The notes: generated from the letters alone by a model not told the origin. Shown: positions 53,601 to 63,189, counted from the stretch's first letter. The stretch: 64,000 nucleotides of DNA from Deltaproteobacteria bacterium (GCA_016177705.1 JACOUT010000003.1:1-64000); one strand, 5' to 3'. A program made the numbers and translations.

Positions 53601-54675
53601 CCTGACGGCGGCACAGGGGCTCTTCGACGCCTTCGGGAAGGTGGCCGACCCGTACATGACGATGGTCGGCTATTTCAACTCACTGCGTGAGCTCGGCGGC
53701 ATGAAGCGCCTCGCAGAAGACGACGTACAGACCCGTTCGTACCGCGTGAAGATGAGCCTCGTGCAGCGGCCCGGGCTCGAGCAGCGGAGCATCTCGACCA
53801 TCGCTGAGCTGACCTCGCGCGTAAGCAGCGCCGCCATCCCGAGCTACCTCGACCAGCTCGAGATCCCCTTCGACACCGCATATGACACTAACGGGGCGCG
53901 TCTGGCGAAAACTCGTCGACCTCAAGAGGCACCTCGGCCCATCGACGTCGTCCTCGCCACCAACATGCTCTCGGTCGGTGTCGACGTGAACCGCTTGGGC
54001 GTCATGGTGGTGAACGGCCAGCCAAAGGGCACCGCAGAGTACATCCAAGCCACGAGCCGCGTAGGCCGCGCATTCCCCGGCCTCGTCGCGGCGGTACTCA
54101 CATGGGCGCGGCCGCGCGACCTCTCACACTATGAGACCTTCGAGCATTATCACGCCACCTTCTATCAACACGTCGAAGCCCAGTCGGTCACACCCTTCTC
54201 GCCGCGCGCGATGGACCGAGGCCTGACGGGCGCGATGATCGCCATGATGCGGAACCGCTTCGAGTCGTTCGCACCCAATCCCGGTGCGGGCGCGCTCACG
54301 AGCCCGAGCCTCCCAGCCGTGACCTCGACCGTGGCCTCCGTCACCGAACGTACTTGGGAGGTTACCGAGGACTCGGCGAAGAGGAATCTCGCGACCGCGG
54401 AACTGAAGAGCCGCGCTGACGAGTGGGCGAAAGAGGCGGCGGTGCCCGGGCGCACGCTCGTCTATCAGAAGCGTGGCGCAGGCCCGACGGCTTATGCGCT
54501 GCTCGACCCCCCCGGCATCAAGCCTTGGTCGACTTGGACCGTGCCCATGTCGATGCGCGAGGTCGAGCCCGCGGTGAATCTCGTGATGGAAGACGATCGC
54601 TCGAATCAAGATCCACTCTGGCAGCCACGGCCCGCGGTCGAAGATGAAGCGACGGATACGAAGGAGTCGCCATGA
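50674..54675 (+). CDS. drmA: DISARM helicase DrmA
   Basis: 1,333 residues. The first 600 residues are a mostly unassigned, acidic N-terminal part with charged linkers (EPAAAADEEDDSAQEND). The helicase core has Walker A LLWFPTGGGKTEAYLG (about 610), a Cys pair typical of the family (SCPWCGAEI, about 732, and YCGDKLSQCEF), DEFH box LIIQDEFHLISGPLG (about 862) and helicase C LATNMLSVGVDVNRLG (about 1092) with QATSRVGRAFPG. This is the DrmA of DISARM, a DNA translocase that with DrmB forms the core complex. ATGA overlap with drmB. Confidence 0.93.
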   Translation: MTTTTAPNAQAWLAKEATSLGPFVVRLDGDRVGFRALAPGHWVVVVDAPGALRRVGRVLRIRADLAATTLYFDKLHTVEVAGSLADIGLTLPTGLVTRLRPEDLAAVLARDGVSSPDDVPLIQDAAYVRDLLELATRDDLLGPANGPEELVVDMSVRDRYLVGKLAPRAPGDATTASEVEPAAAADEEDDSAQENDAPLHEPGAEFNRASGRVEPDEDALDEIDTTNNQSLVPSSLGLTFCVGPDVKTLDVTARWGSYARVPKEEHEYTRPRKNRETGEVQETKVKVWRRSPRGGRVMLTLEDGPIKPLAPDSEQDEVRIQGAVRTNAKGERLVTLFLVNDQREPETNRDSAWLFQPELSVKGAGKAAGTPVFLRRPSNDIVVDDAERDHLGLIYRRRVEFAVGHGVSVHAETPDDDLTRAIEVRTEVIPSFEVPVTETPGLEPDDRPAMKKMVEQGWLDMLSLADLDKAELEEALKTLVDDYAAWIGDQRARVGKEIKGYDAPANEALDRCKTTLERLREGLKVLLSDPKALDAFRFANRAMARQRVRGIYALKRRRGEELTFESVDVRKNRSWRPFQLAFLLLSVPSLADPKHPDRTSPAEAFADLLWFPTGGGKTEAYLGVAAFAMGIRRLQGIVENLDGGRGLTVIMRYTLRLLTLQQFQRAATLLCAMEIIRTADIAKWGAEPFTLGLWVGNKVTPGTTEASHQAIEAIRDKDRNRAGIASPAQLTSCPWCGAEIQPGRDLEVDKIAGRTAVYCGDKLSQCEFSKAKSSGNAHPGLPVTLVDEEIYHRPPTMMIATVDKFAMMAWRPEVRTLFGNVREECPRHGLLWPGHDCGGGHNARKPHSAAKVNAVRALRPPDLIIQDEFHLISGPLGTMVGLYEAAVDDLCSWKIGATKVRPKVVASTATVRRAADQVRNVFMRRLAIFPPKALDVEDDFFSVQRSVESRPGRRYMGICSPGSSRPAVLIRTYTAFLTAAQGLFDAFGKVADPYMTMVGYFNSLRELGGMKRLAEDDVQTRSYRVKMSLVQRPGLEQRSISTIAELTSRVSSAAIPSYLDQLEIPFDTAYDTNGARLAKTRRPQEAPRPIDVVLATNMLSVGVDVNRLGVMVVNGQPKGTAEYIQATSRVGRAFPGLVAAVLTWARPRDLSHYETFEHYHATFYQHVEAQSVTPFSPRAMDRGLTGAMIAMMRNRFESFAPNPGAGALTSPSLPAVTSTVASVTERTWEVTEDSAKRNLATAELKSRADEWAKEAAVPGRTLVYQKRGAGPTAYALLDPPGIKPWSTWTVPMSMREVEPAVNLVMEDDRSNQDPLWQPRPAVEDEATDTKESP

Positions 54676-56513
54676 GCAAGACCCCGGTCGGTGAGGTCCG
54701 CCCGAGCCAGCTCCTTTGGACCTACGGGCCCGGCGCGTTGGTCGATCTCCCGAACCTCTCCGTCGTTACCATGGGCATCGACCGCTGGGAGATTGCGCGC
54801 TGCCAGCCGATTCAGGAGGCACGCCTTCTCGCGAACGTCCGCCGCGTGCTCGGTGATCAGGTCGAGTCCCTCCGGATGCCACCCCTGACAGACACCGACG
54901 TCGTCGATCCGTTCTCGGCGGAGGCGTTTGTCGGCGTGCCCGTGAAACCGTTTCCGCGCTGGATGCGCTGTGTGAAGTGCGGCCTCCTCTCGGCGTTCGA
55001 CGTGGGGCTCTTCGAGCTGAAGGCGAACCCCTACCGCCCCGAGAAGACTCGCTTCGTCCACAAGGGCTGCACCGGATCGCGCGGTGACCAGAAGCCGCGT
55101 GAGGCCGACGCGGTTCCGGCGCGCTTCCTTCTCGCGTGCCGCGCTGGGCACCTCGACGACTTCCCATGGCACTGGTTCGTTCACGGAGGGCCGAGCATGT
55201 GCAAGGGCTCGTTGCGCTTCTTCGAGAGCGGCGCCTCGCTGCAAACCGAGAACCTGTGGGTCCGCTGCGACACGTGCGAGGCGGCGAGGAGCATGGCTCA
55301 GGCATTCGGGCAGTCCGGTAAGGACAACCTTCCGGGCTGTCGTGGCCGTCATCCCCACCTCAGCATGTTCGACGGCGGCTGCGCAGAAGCTCCTCGCTCC
55401 ATCCTCCTCGGCGCGACGAACGGCTGGTTTCCGGTGACGCTCTCGGCGCTCGCCATCCCGCAGACAGGCAACCCAATAGCCCAGCTCGTGGCCGATGGCT
55501 GGGAGTTCTTCCGGGACGTCGAGAGCGCAGCGGAGGCCGTGGGCGCAGTGAAGATGCTGAAGAAGTCGGCACAGCTGCCGGGCATCGAAGCATTCACGGG
55601 GGACCAGGTCTGGGAGGCGATCGAGGCGCATCGCACTGGAGCGGTCGGCGGCGAGGACTTCGACCTCAAGGGGCCAGAGTGGGACGTCTTAACCTCCCCG
55701 ACGCCGCCGACCGACTACCCGCACTTCATGAGTAAGAAGGCGGCCGTGCCCAAAGGCTTCGAGAAGCATCTGTCCCGCGTCCTCCTCCTCGAGCGGCTGC
55801 GCGAGGTGAATGCACTGCTTGGCTTCACGCGCGTAGAATCCCCGAGCGAAGGTGGTGGAGCGGAGCGAGCGCCCCGCGCTCCCATCGGCCGCAGCGCACC
55901 TGACTGGGTGCCGGCCACACAAGTTCACGGCGAGGGGATCTTCCTTCAATTCTCCGAGGATGCACTCATGACGTGGGCGGCGGGGCATGGACCCCGCAGG
56001 CAAGAAGCTGAGCTTCGTCGAGGGCATCGTGGCTGGCGCGCTCGCCGCAAGCTCGCACCCGACGAGGACTTCCCTGGCATGCGGTTCGCGCTGCTCCACA
56101 CCATCGCGCACTTGCTCATCCGCGAGCTCGCCCTCGACTGCGGCTACAACGCGGCGAGCATCCGCGAGCGCGTCTACGCCGACATCGCCGGCGGCAAGTC
56201 CCAGGCCGGCATCTTGATCTACACGGCAGCGGCGGACTCGGACGGAACGCTCGGCGGTCTCGTCGAACTCGGCAAGCCCGAGAACCTCGGGCGGCTGCTG
56301 CGCCAAGCCCTCGACCGCGCAAGGATCTGCGCGTCCGACCCGCTCTGTGCCGAGCACAACCCGAGGACCGACTCTTCGCTGCACGCCGCCTCGTGCCACG
56401 CGTGTTCATTCGTCTCGGAAACTTCGTGCGAGTGCGGCAATCGCTATCTCGATCGCGCGCTCGTCATCGCGACGCTGCAAACCGACGACGCGGCCTTCTT
56501 CGCGGGGGTCTAA
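54672..56513 (+). CDS. drmB: DISARM protein DrmB (DUF1998)
   Basis: 613 residues. Begins MSKTPVGEVRPSQLLWTYGPG, a typical DrmB opening. A Cys pair WMRCVKCGLLSAF (about 97) and others (CRAGHLDDFP, LWVRCDTCEAARS) are likely metal sites. The DUF1998 part is at about 465-600: FALLHTIAHLLIRELALDCG, then ILIYTAAADSDGTLGGLVEL, and a C-terminal metal knuckle SCHACSFVSETSCECGNR. DUF1998 proteins work with DrmA as a helicase complex that loads on DNA. It overlaps drmA by ATGA and its TAA overlaps the drmC ATG by one base. Confidence 0.92.
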   Translation: MSKTPVGEVRPSQLLWTYGPGALVDLPNLSVVTMGIDRWEIARCQPIQEARLLANVRRVLGDQVESLRMPPLTDTDVVDPFSAEAFVGVPVKPFPRWMRCVKCGLLSAFDVGLFELKANPYRPEKTRFVHKGCTGSRGDQKPREADAVPARFLLACRAGHLDDFPWHWFVHGGPSMCKGSLRFFESGASLQTENLWVRCDTCEAARSMAQAFGQSGKDNLPGCRGRHPHLSMFDGGCAEAPRSILLGATNGWFPVTLSALAIPQTGNPIAQLVADGWEFFRDVESAAEAVGAVKMLKKSAQLPGIEAFTGDQVWEAIEAHRTGAVGGEDFDLKGPEWDVLTSPTPPTDYPHFMSKKAAVPKGFEKHLSRVLLLERLREVNALLGFTRVESPSEGGGAERAPRAPIGRSAPDWVPATQVHGEGIFLQFSEDALMTWAAGHGPRRQEAELRRGHRGWRARRKLAPDEDFPGMRFALLHTIAHLLIRELALDCGYNAASIRERVYADIAGGKSQAGILIYTAAADSDGTLGGLVELGKPENLGRLLRQALDRARICASDPLCAEHNPRTDSSLHAASCHACSFVSETSCECGNRYLDRALVIATLQTDDAAFFAGV

Positions 56514-57274
56514 TGCAGGAGCTCCTCGAGGCGGTCGTAGGTCTGGTAGCTCTCGTTTCTCCGGCGAAGGTGCGCACTGTAGCGTCGGCGCTGCGCGGGC
56601 TCGCGAATCCCGGCGCGGCTCCGAACGCGAACACGCTCGCCGAGACGCCTGCGGCGCGCGCCGCCGTAGGGCGTGTCATCGGGGCGTGGGGGCAAGCGCA
56701 GGCGAGTGGCGACGAAGTCGCTGGTATGCTCCTCGGAGCGTCCGAAGCCCGGCTGCGCGTCGAACGCGAGCTGAGCGTCGAGCTGGTGTGGACCGGCCCG
56801 ACGACGCGCTTCGTTCCAACGCGCAGGACCGAGCAGGTGTTGCTGGATCTCATCGCCAGTGCGACCATGGACTTCTTCCTCGTAAGCTTCGTTGCCTACG
56901 ACGTCCCCAGCGTCGTCACCGCGCTGAATGAAGCCGCGAGCCGTGGCGTCCGCTTGCGCATCCTGCTCGAGGCCTCTACGAGCCACGGCGGCACTCTGAA
57001 CTACGACCCAGCAGCCACGATGCATTTGCGGGTGCCGTCGGCGGAGATCTTCACCTGGATAGAGAAGCCCGAGCCCTTCGTCGACGGCAAGGTCCACGCG
57101 AAGGTCGCGGTGGTCGACGGCGCGCGCGCCTTCATCACGAGTGCCAACCTCACCGGTCACGCCCTCGAGAAGAACATGGAGGCCGGCGTCCTCATCAACG
57201 GCGGGCCGGTGCCGAAGACGCTGAGCGAACATCTGCAAGGGCTCATCGACGTGCGAACCATCGACCGTTTGTGA
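56513..57274 (+). CDS. drmC: DISARM phospholipase D-like protein DrmC
   Basis: 253 residues from the ATG at 56513, which overlaps the drmB stop (TAATG); an in-frame upstream extension inside drmB is rejected. A helical N-terminus of about 90 residues precedes a PLD domain with one HKD motif, VHAKVAVVDGARAFITSANL near residue 193, and NMEAGVLINGG. DrmC is the PLD-fold nuclease-type member of DISARM and is reported as not essential for all of its activity. It is the last gene of the operon; the next gene converges 145 bases on. Confidence 0.9.
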   Translation: MQELLEAVVGLVALVSPAKVRTVASALRGLANPGAAPNANTLAETPAARAAVGRVIGAWGQAQASGDEVAGMLLGASEARLRVERELSVELVWTGPTTRFVPTRRTEQVLLDLIASATMDFFLVSFVAYDVPSVVTALNEAASRGVRLRILLEASTSHGGTLNYDPAATMHLRVPSAEIFTWIEKPEPFVDGKVHAKVAVVDGARAFITSANLTGHALEKNMEAGVLINGGPVPKTLSEHLQGLIDVRTIDRL

Positions 57275-57418
57275 AACTTGGCTGCAATGCCTGAGCCGGG
57301 GCGGGACTCCTGCCGCTTCCGTTTCGAGGAGGCATCTGGAGTCACGTTCAGACCGACCCTTTACACCAGGACCGACTGGCCTCGCTGATCCGCGCAGACC
57401 GAATTCGAGCAAGACAAG

Positions 57419-58087
57419 TCATCTCCAAGAGGACCCAGCCGAAGGGACCCACATGGCCTGCACCGCGATCCCAACCCTCGATGTCGGAGCGCCATCCCAC
57501 CCGACCCCGACGTACGGCGCCAGCTGCACGGCCACTACGTCGAACACGCGCAACTCCACCGCCGCGCGCAACCGGACGCTGCCGCCCAAACGCACCACAT
57601 CAGCCACGCCGATCGGCAAGACGCGCGAGGGCCCGGAGTGCTCGGGCGCCGCCGCCGCGATGGCCGCGCCCATAGCCCACCACGCCACATGCGGCGCGAC
57701 CTCGACCCCGAGGACGGCGCTGACGTCGAACCCGGTGTCGATCCGCCACCCGACCCCAATCGGCGTACCGAGTTCGAGGTAGGTGCCGGTGACAACCTGT
57801 GCCGGCGCACCACCGAGCAAGACCCCGGTCGTCGTCACGTTTCGAGCGGCGCCAACCTCAAGGCCAACGCTCGGATGCACCTCGTTGGTGACGCCAAAGC
57901 GCGCGCCAAGCCCTGCACGCGCGATCAGGGCGTTCGGCGGCACCAGCAGGAGCCACTCTCCGCCCTGCGCGAGCGGGTGCCGGAGCGCCGCAGCTTCCAC
58001 GCCAACCTCTCCGCCGAGGTACAGCTCGCCCTCGTCAGCGAGCGCGGGGCTCGCGGCCACGAGCACAACGAGCAGGGCGCGCATCAC
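57419..58087 (-). CDS. Outer-membrane beta-barrel-like protein
   Basis: This 222-residue protein has a Sec signal peptide (MMRALLVVLVAASPALADEG). The rest alternates short hydrophobic strands with turns (LYLGGEVGVEAAALR, GVTNEVHPSVGLEVG, GVGWRIDTGFDVSAVLG, VVAVQLAPYVGVGWDG) as in small outer-membrane barrels; the last residue is Arg rather than the usual aromatic. Its ATG overlaps the stop of the giant lipoprotein (ATGA), so the two are made together. Its 3' end faces drmC. Confidence 0.68.
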   Translation of the reverse strand: MMRALLVVLVAASPALADEGELYLGGEVGVEAAALRHPLAQGGEWLLLVPPNALIARAGLGARFGVTNEVHPSVGLEVGAARNVTTTGVLLGGAPAQVVTGTYLELGTPIGVGWRIDTGFDVSAVLGVEVAPHVAWWAMGAAIAAAAPEHSGPSRVLPIGVADVVRLGGSVRLRAAVELRVFDVVAVQLAPYVGVGWDGAPTSRVGIAVQAMWVPSAGSSWR

Positions 58088-61000
58088 GGCTCCTGCGCGA
58101 TGCGGCGCGTCTGCCCGGCGGAGATGCTCTGGCTCGGCTGTCCGGCGAACGCCACGCCCGCCACCCCATTGATCTGCCCCTGCGTCTGCAGCGCGCGGCC
58201 GGCCGGCCAGGTCCAGGCCGCGTGCAGGTAGTCATCGAAGTACCGCCCATACCGGCAGTCGTTCGTCGACGTCCCCCTGCACTCCGTGAAGCTGCCCGAG
58301 CTCACCCACAACAGCGGGTGCGGCGCCGCCGGCTCGGCACCGGACGGCAACGACGCGTCCGTGACGACCCAGTGGTTCCCGGGCAGCGCGAACATCTGGC
58401 TCACCGCGGTTCCGGAGGAGTTTCGCGCCGAGCAGGTGTCGTTGAAGCCGATGGTGCCGGCCTGCGCGTTGATGGCGCTCGCCGAGCGCAGCGTGACGGC
58501 GTTCTGCGGCACCGGCGCGCGGAAGAGCAGCAGCCGGTGGCGAGACGATGGCGAGCTGCCGCCGGCAGTGAAGCTGACGTCAGTCCCCGCGTCCACGAGC
58601 GTGCCGGGCTGCCCGGTGGAGGCGTTGTAGCTCCAGACCTCGAGGGACACCTGCTCGAGCGGGACGGTGAAGGTGAAGGTCTGCCCGAGCTCCGTGGTGT
58701 CGGCGCTCGTGGAGTAGGAGGACGCGGGGTCGTGCGCGAAGGTGGCGTCGGTCTCGCCGGTGACGGTCGCGCGGTGCTCCATGATGGCGGCCGCGCTCAG
58801 CAGGCTGCCGCCCGTCGGTGAGAAGAGCCCCCACGACGCGCTGCCGCTCTTCTGGTTGGTGCGGGCGCCGCTCCACGTCGGGTTGTCCGGCGGGCTGTTG
58901 GCCTCGTTTGGGGCGATGCAGTCCGGGTTCACGAGATCGTCGTCGTCGTCGTCGATGACCGCGTCCGCGTCGGCGCCGTCGACGGTGTAGCACCAGTTGA
59001 ACGCACGCTGCCGGGAGACCTGGACGACCTCCCGGTGGCTGACGGCGATCGTGGGGGCCGCGCCGGGCGCGAGGCTGTAGTTGTAGTTGTAGTTCGTCGA
59101 GGTCGAGGGCGAGACCAGGTAGGCGTGCGCGAACACGCGGCCCGCGCTGCCCTGGCCCGCGCCGGAGAGCACGCGGTCATCCGCGCCGACGTCGAACGCC
59201 TCGACGTCCTCCTGAAAGCCGGCGGAGCTGTAGGCGCCGGAGTTCCACACCATGTGGAGCGGCGCCGGCGTCGCCTCGTACTTGAAGAAGTGCGTCGTGG
59301 TGGCCCCCTTGTTCCCCGCCTGGTCCATGGGACGCATGCTGAGGCACAGCGTCGCCTCGCCCGTCTGCGAGCGGAGCATCGTCGGCGCGAACGTGAGGTT
59401 CGCGGTGTCGGCGATCGGCACGTCGACGAGCCCGACCGCGTCAGCCGTGAAGGTGCCGCGGGTGCGCGCCTCGAAGGCCTGGGCGTCGGCGGGGCAGGAC
59501 GCGTCGATGCGGGCCTCAACCGTCACGCCGGGCTCCGCCTTGAGGCGCAGCGTGGGCGCGCGGTTCTCGACCGGCACCGGGGAGCGCGTCGACGGGCTCG
59601 TGAGCTGGCCGGTGAGGTGCTGCCAGCGGCGGTACGCGTCGGCCGACGCCGCCGTCGTCCGCAGCACGACCTCGCTGGTCGTGGTCGACGCCGCGATGTC
59701 GAACACGCACCCGGTGAAGGGGAAGGTGGAGCACTGGCTCGACGGCGCGAACGCGGTGGTGGCGGTGAGCTCGTAGTAGCGGAGCGGGTTGCCGTCCGCG
59801 GCCGCGAGCGGCGAGAGCGACGGCGCCGCCGTGTCCTTGGTGTAGCTGATCTGCGCCGTCGCCTCGTTGCCGGCCGCGTCGGTCGCCGTCAGCGTGACCG
59901 TGCGGAGGCCGTCGGGCTCGGCGTCCGTGTAGGGCGGGAAGCTGACCTGGCCGCTTGCGGCGATCGTCCCTGCCAAGGCTCGCACCACGGGGACGGCGTT
60001 GGTCGTGACGTCCGCGGTCACGGAGATGAGGTTCGCGTCGAGAGCAGACGCGGTGATGAGCGGCGGCGAGGCGCGGAAGACCCCTGCTGAGGGCGCGGTG
60101 ATGGACAGCGAGGGCGGCTCGAGGTCAGCGGTATAACGAAACGACGAGCGCGACGCCGCGCCGCCGACCTCGGTCACGTCGACGTCGAGGGCGACCGCCC
60201 CGGCCACGAGCGGCGCGGTGAAGGGCACGAACACAGCACAGGAGTGGCCGCTCGCGGTCGAATGTCCGGCGCCGATCGAGGCGTCGCCCTGCGCCGCGCT
60301 GCCGCTGCAGGAGGCGAGCTCGAAGGAGCCCGTCGCGCTGACCGAGATGCCGCCGCGCGCGGGGCCGACGAACGCGCCTGCGTCCGTGAGGACCGTCGGT
60401 GGCGGGCGCGTGAAGCACTGCACGTCGCGCGCGACGTTCTCGAGCGCGTCCACCGCCTCGACGCAGAGGCACACCTGTCGGGAGGCGTCCGGCAGGGCGT
60501 AGGGCGGGTCGCCGAGGGCGATGCCGCACTCGTCGAGCACCTCGGCTTGGTTCGGGGCGTGTGAGCCGTCGATCTCGGCGCGGAGGTCCGCGACCGGCGT
60601 AAACAGGTCGGACACCTCGGGGCTCAGCACGTCGAAGGCGGAGAGGCCGCTCGGGTCGCTTGCGGTCGCGATGACGGCGACGACCCCGTCGAGCGCCGCG
60701 CCGAAGGGCGCCGCGTCATTTGGTGCCGCGAAGGCGAGGTTGATGGTGGGCGCTGCCTGGTCGAAGGGCGTAACCGGGGCGTCTGCGGGGAAGAGGACCG
60801 AGCGATCGAGCGACAGGTCGTCGTAGAGCAGGCCCGCGGCGCTCAGGGCCGCTCTGGTGATGCTCGAGGCGTTCCTGGGGACCTCGAGGATGACGACGCC
60901 CTGGTCGCGGAGCGGCGCGTTCTTCACGAAGTTGTCGATCCCGATCGCGAGCGACGTCCTCAGGGCGTCAGGGCCGGAGCTGACAGACTCCTGGTCGAGG

Positions 61001-63189
61001 AACAGGGCGACGCCCGAGTCGGTGCCGTCGAGGACGCCGTCGCTCAGGTCGTCGAGCAGCACATCGAGGAGATCGACCGGCGTGATCTGGCCGGGCGCGC
61101 CGCCGACGTCGATCGAGATCTGCGCGGCCATGCGCGAGAGGCCAGCGTGCGTGAGCGCGAGGATGGCCGCGGCGTCGGACGGGGCCGGGCTCTGCCGGAG
61201 CAGGTCCGCGGAGGCCGAGCTTGTGAGCGACAAGGCGCCAGGGCGGGTGAGGTGGCTCGCGAAGAGGTTCGAGCTGAATGCGAGCGCGGCCGGGAACGAG
61301 GGCGACTCCGAGAGCGCGGCGCGCGCGCGGCGGAGCGCGAGGGTGGTCCACGCGTTCACGTTGAGGGTGACTGCTTGCCCGAGGGCGACGTCTGGCAGCG
61401 CGGCAGACAGCGCTTGCCCGGAGCGGAGCGAGAGCGGGAGACCGGTGGAGGGATCTTCGAAGGCGCCGCTCTCCGCCACAACCTCGATCACGCCGGCGAA
61501 TTCGGGGTTCTCGATCTGGTAGCGCCCCTCGTCGTCGGTGGTGGCGGAGCCGATGGCAGCGCCGCGCGCCCCTTCAACGACCTCATAGGCCGTGATGAGG
61601 GCGTCGATGACCGGGTAGCCAAGCTCTACGATGCCCGCGACGGTGCCGGCGGCGACGTTGTCGACCTCGACGTTGACCACCTCGAACGCGTCGTTGCCCG
61701 CCGTGTCGCGCGCGCGGAAGGTGAGCGCCACGGCGCCCTCGGGCGCGGTCGTCGTGTCCCACAGGACGTCGATCCTTGTGGGGTCAGGCTCGCGGTCGCA
61801 GTTGGTGGTAGCGGGCGGCGCGCAGAGCGCGAGCGCGCCAAGGCCCGGCGCCGCGAAGTCGAAGGCTGCGACGCCCACGGCCGACGTCGCCTGTGCGAGC
61901 ACGGGGATCACGCCGCGCACCACGCCAGCGCTCGGCGCGCTCACCTCGATCTCGGGGATCGCGTTGTTGACGGTGACCGTGACCGACGCGTCGCTCGAGA
62001 CGCCGAGCTCGTTGGTCGCGCGAGCCGTGATGGTCACCGGGCCCGGCTCGAAGAGCGCGGTGTTCAGCTCCGCGGTGAGCTCGCAGTGCACGGGGCTCGT
62101 GCAGCTGGTCTCGCCGCTGCCGGCGAGCGGTGTGGGTGCGATCAGCGCCACGGAGGAGACGCCCCGCGCGTCGTCGGCGATGACGCGGACGCGCGGCCGG
62201 CCCGCGACTGGGCCGGGCACGGGCTCGAGGATCGCGACGACGGGCGCATCGACGGCGCTGTCTGGTCCGAAGAGATCGCTCGTGTGGGTGGTGAGCAGGC
62301 GCGTGAGGTCCTTCACCGCGGCGACGGTGACACCGCTTCGGTTCTGCGAGCCGTCGAGGAAGCGCTCGATCGAGAGCGCGAGGCCCTGCGGCGCGCCGCG
62401 CAGCGTGTTCGCGGTGAGGAGTACGGCGCCCTGGCTGAGCGGCGCGCCCGAGGGGCCCTGACCGTCGAAGACGCAGCGACCGTCGTCGAGGTCGCGCAGG
62501 AGCTCGGTCGAGAGCGTGGCCGCGGTGACGCGGACGCCGGGGTCGAGGTCGGAGGCGAGTGAAATTTGGCGGGCCGACTCCGAGAGGCCGCTCAGCAACA
62601 GGCCGTGCCAGACGTCGGCGGTGAGGCTCGGCGCGAGGTCGCGCGTCGGGTCGAAGGGCTGCGTCGCGCGAAGGTCGAAGCCCGGCGTCCCGGCTGCAAG
62701 GAAGGCGTTCAGGCGGGCGCTCGCTCTGGCGGAGGCGTCCTTGAGGGATGGCTCGGCCTGCGACTCGAGCAAGCAGCCGGCGAGGGCTGTGTGCATCGAC
62801 GTGAACGGGGTGACGAGCACGCCGGTCGCCGCCTCGGCCAGCGCTTGCTCGTCGACGAGCGCGCACAGCTCGTTCGGGCCGAGGTCGACGAGGCCGCCGG
62901 TGGCCTCCTCGGTGTAGCGGCCGCGGCGCGCGCACACGAGCGTGGGGCCGAAGTGCCCGCCGACGTTGAGCTGGTAGGTGCCGTCCTCCGCAGCGGTCGC
63001 GGTGGCGATCACCTCGCCGCGGCGGCCGGCGTCGGTGACGGCGTAGGCGGTGACGTCGGCTGCCGCGACCGGGCCCTTCACGACGCGTCCGCCGATCGAG
63101 CCCTCGACGAGCTCGCCGACGTCGGGCTGGCATGCGGTGAGGACAACGAGCGGAACCAACGAGAGTGCGAGCGCGCGATGTCGCGACAT
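58084..63189 (-). CDS. Giant lipoprotein with repeated Ig-like domains
   Basis: 1,701 residues from the ATG at 63189, with GGAGG six bases before. A lipoprotein signal (LALSLVPLVVLTAC) leads to carboxypeptidase-regulatory-like beta units (GRVVKGPVAAADVTAYAV; again near 540: GTVAGIVELGYPVIDALITA), each followed by a helical region (residues about 110-310 and 610-820). A series of Ig/Big-type beta domains follows (SVTVTVNNAIPEIEVSAPSA, RDTAGNDAFEVVNVEVDN, TATDAAGNEATAQISYTKDT). The C-terminus has an Asp run (VIDDDDDDLVNPD) and YNYNYN. It lacks a GEGE linker, unlike the left-hand lipoproteins. It probably forms a long surface fibre or binding scaffold. Confidence 0.82.
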   Translation of the reverse strand: MSRHRALALSLVPLVVLTACQPDVGELVEGSIGGRVVKGPVAAADVTAYAVTDAGRRGEVIATATAAEDGTYQLNVGGHFGPTLVCARRGRYTEEATGGLVDLGPNELCALVDEQALAEAATGVLVTPFTSMHTALAGCLLESQAEPSLKDASARASARLNAFLAAGTPGFDLRATQPFDPTRDLAPSLTADVWHGLLLSGLSESARQISLASDLDPGVRVTAATLSTELLRDLDDGRCVFDGQGPSGAPLSQGAVLLTANTLRGAPQGLALSIERFLDGSQNRSGVTVAAVKDLTRLLTTHTSDLFGPDSAVDAPVVAILEPVPGPVAGRPRVRVIADDARGVSSVALIAPTPLAGSGETSCTSPVHCELTAELNTALFEPGPVTITARATNELGVSSDASVTVTVNNAIPEIEVSAPSAGVVRGVIPVLAQATSAVGVAAFDFAAPGLGALALCAPPATTNCDREPDPTRIDVLWDTTTAPEGAVALTFRARDTAGNDAFEVVNVEVDNVAAGTVAGIVELGYPVIDALITAYEVVEGARGAAIGSATTDDEGRYQIENPEFAGVIEVVAESGAFEDPSTGLPLSLRSGQALSAALPDVALGQAVTLNVNAWTTLALRRARAALSESPSFPAALAFSSNLFASHLTRPGALSLTSSASADLLRQSPAPSDAAAILALTHAGLSRMAAQISIDVGGAPGQITPVDLLDVLLDDLSDGVLDGTDSGVALFLDQESVSSGPDALRTSLAIGIDNFVKNAPLRDQGVVILEVPRNASSITRAALSAAGLLYDDLSLDRSVLFPADAPVTPFDQAAPTINLAFAAPNDAAPFGAALDGVVAVIATASDPSGLSAFDVLSPEVSDLFTPVADLRAEIDGSHAPNQAEVLDECGIALGDPPYALPDASRQVCLCVEAVDALENVARDVQCFTRPPPTVLTDAGAFVGPARGGISVSATGSFELASCSGSAAQGDASIGAGHSTASGHSCAVFVPFTAPLVAGAVALDVDVTEVGGAASRSSFRYTADLEPPSLSITAPSAGVFRASPPLITASALDANLISVTADVTTNAVPVVRALAGTIAASGQVSFPPYTDAEPDGLRTVTLTATDAAGNEATAQISYTKDTAAPSLSPLAAADGNPLRYYELTATTAFAPSSQCSTFPFTGCVFDIAASTTTSEVVLRTTAASADAYRRWQHLTGQLTSPSTRSPVPVENRAPTLRLKAEPGVTVEARIDASCPADAQAFEARTRGTFTADAVGLVDVPIADTANLTFAPTMLRSQTGEATLCLSMRPMDQAGNKGATTTHFFKYEATPAPLHMVWNSGAYSSAGFQEDVEAFDVGADDRVLSGAGQGSAGRVFAHAYLVSPSTSTNYNYNYSLAPGAAPTIAVSHREVVQVSRQRAFNWCYTVDGADADAVIDDDDDDLVNPDCIAPNEANSPPDNPTWSGARTNQKSGSASWGLFSPTGGSLLSAAAIMEHRATVTGETDATFAHDPASSYSTSADTTELGQTFTFTVPLEQVSLEVWSYNASTGQPGTLVDAGTDVSFTAGGSSPSSRHRLLLFRAPVPQNAVTLRSASAINAQAGTIGFNDTCSARNSSGTAVSQMFALPGNHWVVTDASLPSGAEPAAPHPLLWVSSGSFTECRGTSTNDCRYGRYFDDYLHAAWTWPAGRALQTQGQINGVAGVAFAGQPSQSISAGQTRRIAQEP

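Noticed and set aside
57275..57418. Second tRNA fragment closing the island
   Set aside because: I looked for the 45-base core or its parts after drmC and did not find it; the right end is undefined.
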